From the NCBI GenBank assembly GCA_902766115.1, contig CACXCL010000021.1, positions 1 through 5,721 on the forward strand: a stretch of DNA of 5,721 nt, written 5' to 3'. This document shows positions 5,275 to 5,721 of the stretch, in pieces. Each line of letters begins with the position of its first letter. The stretch's first letter is position 1. Source of the stretch: an uncultured Ruminococcus sp. Lineage in GTDB: Bacteria; Bacillota; Clostridia; Oscillospirales; CAG-272. The translations under genes were made by a program, and so were the position numbers. The notes under the pieces are model-generated. The model saw only the letters and a list, made by a program, of their open reading frames with translations, was not told the origin of the DNA and did no database searches.

Positions 5275-5310
5275 AAAAAGAAAAAGCCGCTGACGCGACT
5301 TTTTCTTTTT
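5275..5310 (-). terminator. Rho-independent terminator of rpsT
   Basis: AAAAAGAAAAAG (5275-5286) and CTTTTTCTTTTT (5299-5310) form a perfect 12-bp stem with a 12-base loop that has a small inner CGC/GCG pairing. It lies about 30 bases after the rpsT stop. The sequence is symmetric, so either strand gives a U-rich downstream arm. Confidence 0.75.
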
Positions 5311-5340
5311 GCCGGAGCATGGCAGGACGTTTTCGCTACA

Positions 5341-5601
5341 TTACATTTTGTTGAGGAGCAGAGTGAACTGGCTCTTCTTGTGCGCGGCTTTGTTCTTGTG
5401 GATGACGCCGCGGGCGGCCGCCTGATCCAGGATCTTCACGGTTGCCTTGTAAGCGGTCTCGGCCTCGGCTTTGTCGCCGGACTCGACCGCCGCGTTGAAT
5501 TTCTTGATGAGGGTGCGCATACGGCTCTTGAACATCTTGTTCCGGAGCGTCTTTGCCTCGATCACCTTAACGCGCTTTTTGGCTGATTTGATGTTAGGCA
5601 T
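5341..5601 (-). CDS. rpsT: 30S ribosomal protein S20
   Basis: An 86-residue, very basic protein of normal S20 length. It binds the 5' region of 16S rRNA and helps assembly of the small ribosomal subunit. The S20 pattern is plain throughout: MPNIKSAKKRVKVIEAKTLRNKMFKSRMRTLIKK at the N-terminus (read in two parts, 1-17 and 18-34), a central acidic AVESGDKAEAETAYK, and the conserved C-terminal half with ILDQAAARGVIHKNKAAHKKS (57-77 region). The ATG at 5601 is preceded by AGAAAGG about nine bases away. The gene is monocistronic, with a structured leader and its own terminator. It points towards the ComEC gene, matching the convergent arrangement in Bacillus-type genomes, except that holA is not between them. 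Confidence 0.98.
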   Translation of the reverse strand: MPNIKSAKKRVKVIEAKTLRNKMFKSRMRTLIKKFNAAVESGDKAEAETAYKATVKILDQAAARGVIHKNKAAHKKSQFTLLLNKM

Positions 5602-5639
5602 TTCCTTCTACCTTTCTTCAGAATATTTGGGTTTGATCC

Positions 5640-5689
5640 TTGCGGAACGACCGCAATATACCTCGTCCGCGTCTGAGAGGGGACGCGGA
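5640..5689 (-). promoter_or_regulatory. Structured leader of rpsT with two hairpins
   Basis: Two perfect stems lie in the predicted untranslated leader: TCCGCGTC/GACGCGGA (5666-5673 with 5682-5689, 8-base loop) and TTGCGG/CCGCAA (5640-5645 with 5651-5656, 5-base loop). Leaders of ribosomal protein genes often bind their own product to control translation. That role here is inference; I do not recognise a catalogued leader family. Confidence 0.5.
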
Positions 5690-5712
5690 ACGATAAAATC
5701 GTGCAGATATGG

Positions 5713-5721
5713 AGTATATCA
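5713..5721 (-). promoter_or_regulatory. Probable extended -10 of the rpsT promoter at the right edge
   Basis: On the minus strand TGATATACT gives TG, one base, then TATACT (5718-5713). The -35 would lie outside the window. A start near 5706 would give a leader of about 105 bases that includes both hairpins. Confidence 0.5.

Noticed and set aside
5094..5354. Small frames through the CT/GA repeat block
   Set aside because: Their translations are simple-sequence Lys/Arg/Glu or Ser/Leu runs created by the 7-mer repeats, with no ribosome sites.
5224..5586. Plus-strand open frame of 120 codons over rpsT
   Set aside because: It reads through the GA repeat and antisense to ribosomal protein S20; composition is artefactual.

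Overview
The window looks like chromosomal DNA from a GC-rich, Gram-positive-type Clostridia, plausibly an Oscillospiraceae-like gut or rumen bacterium. The grounds are a secreted protein ending in the start of an S-layer homology (SLH) domain, a DUF6514-like small protein, a ComEC homologue, sigma-A-type promoters with 17-base spacers, and AGGAGG-type ribosome binding sites. No species can be named from sequence alone. Most genes are roughly 60% GC; one stretch near the right end is only about 30% GC.

Layout. The 5' end of an SLH surface-protein gene runs off the left edge on the minus strand (1-590), with its own promoter. Upstream of it, also on the minus strand, is a monocistronic gene for a CBM9/DOMON-type carbohydrate-binding protein without a signal peptide (773-1375). 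It has a textbook promoter and a perfect 15-bp terminator hairpin. A 457-base AT-rich intergenic stretch (1376-1832) with several small hairpins separates it from a plus-strand pair: a DUF6514-like protein (1833-2183) and a 747-residue ComEC/Rec2 DNA-uptake channel (2211-4454). The ComEC gene also has a near-consensus promoter inside the end of the preceding gene. Its C-terminal metallo-beta-lactamase domain has lost most metal ligands.

After the ComEC terminator comes an AT-rich island (about 4526-5172). It carries a minus-strand GNAT acetyltransferase preceded by a short orphan reading frame, both behind a strong promoter, and is probably horizontally acquired. Next is an unusual CT/GA-rich 7-mer repeat that can form two mutually exclusive hairpins (5182-5271), then the terminator, gene and structured leader of rpsT (ribosomal protein S20, minus strand, 5341-5601).

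Functionally the window is a mix of housekeeping (rpsT), DNA uptake (comEC), cell-surface and carbohydrate-binding genes, and one acquired acetyltransferase cassette. In Bacillus and many relatives comEC is followed by holA and then a convergent rpsT. Here the comEC/rpsT convergence is kept, but holA is missing and the AT-rich cassette sits in its place. I saw no CRISPR array, tRNA, rRNA, transposase or phage gene, and nothing that forms a clearly new multi-gene system. The most unusual items are the degenerate ComEC nuclease-like domain, the cassette at the holA position and the alternative-hairpin repeat.
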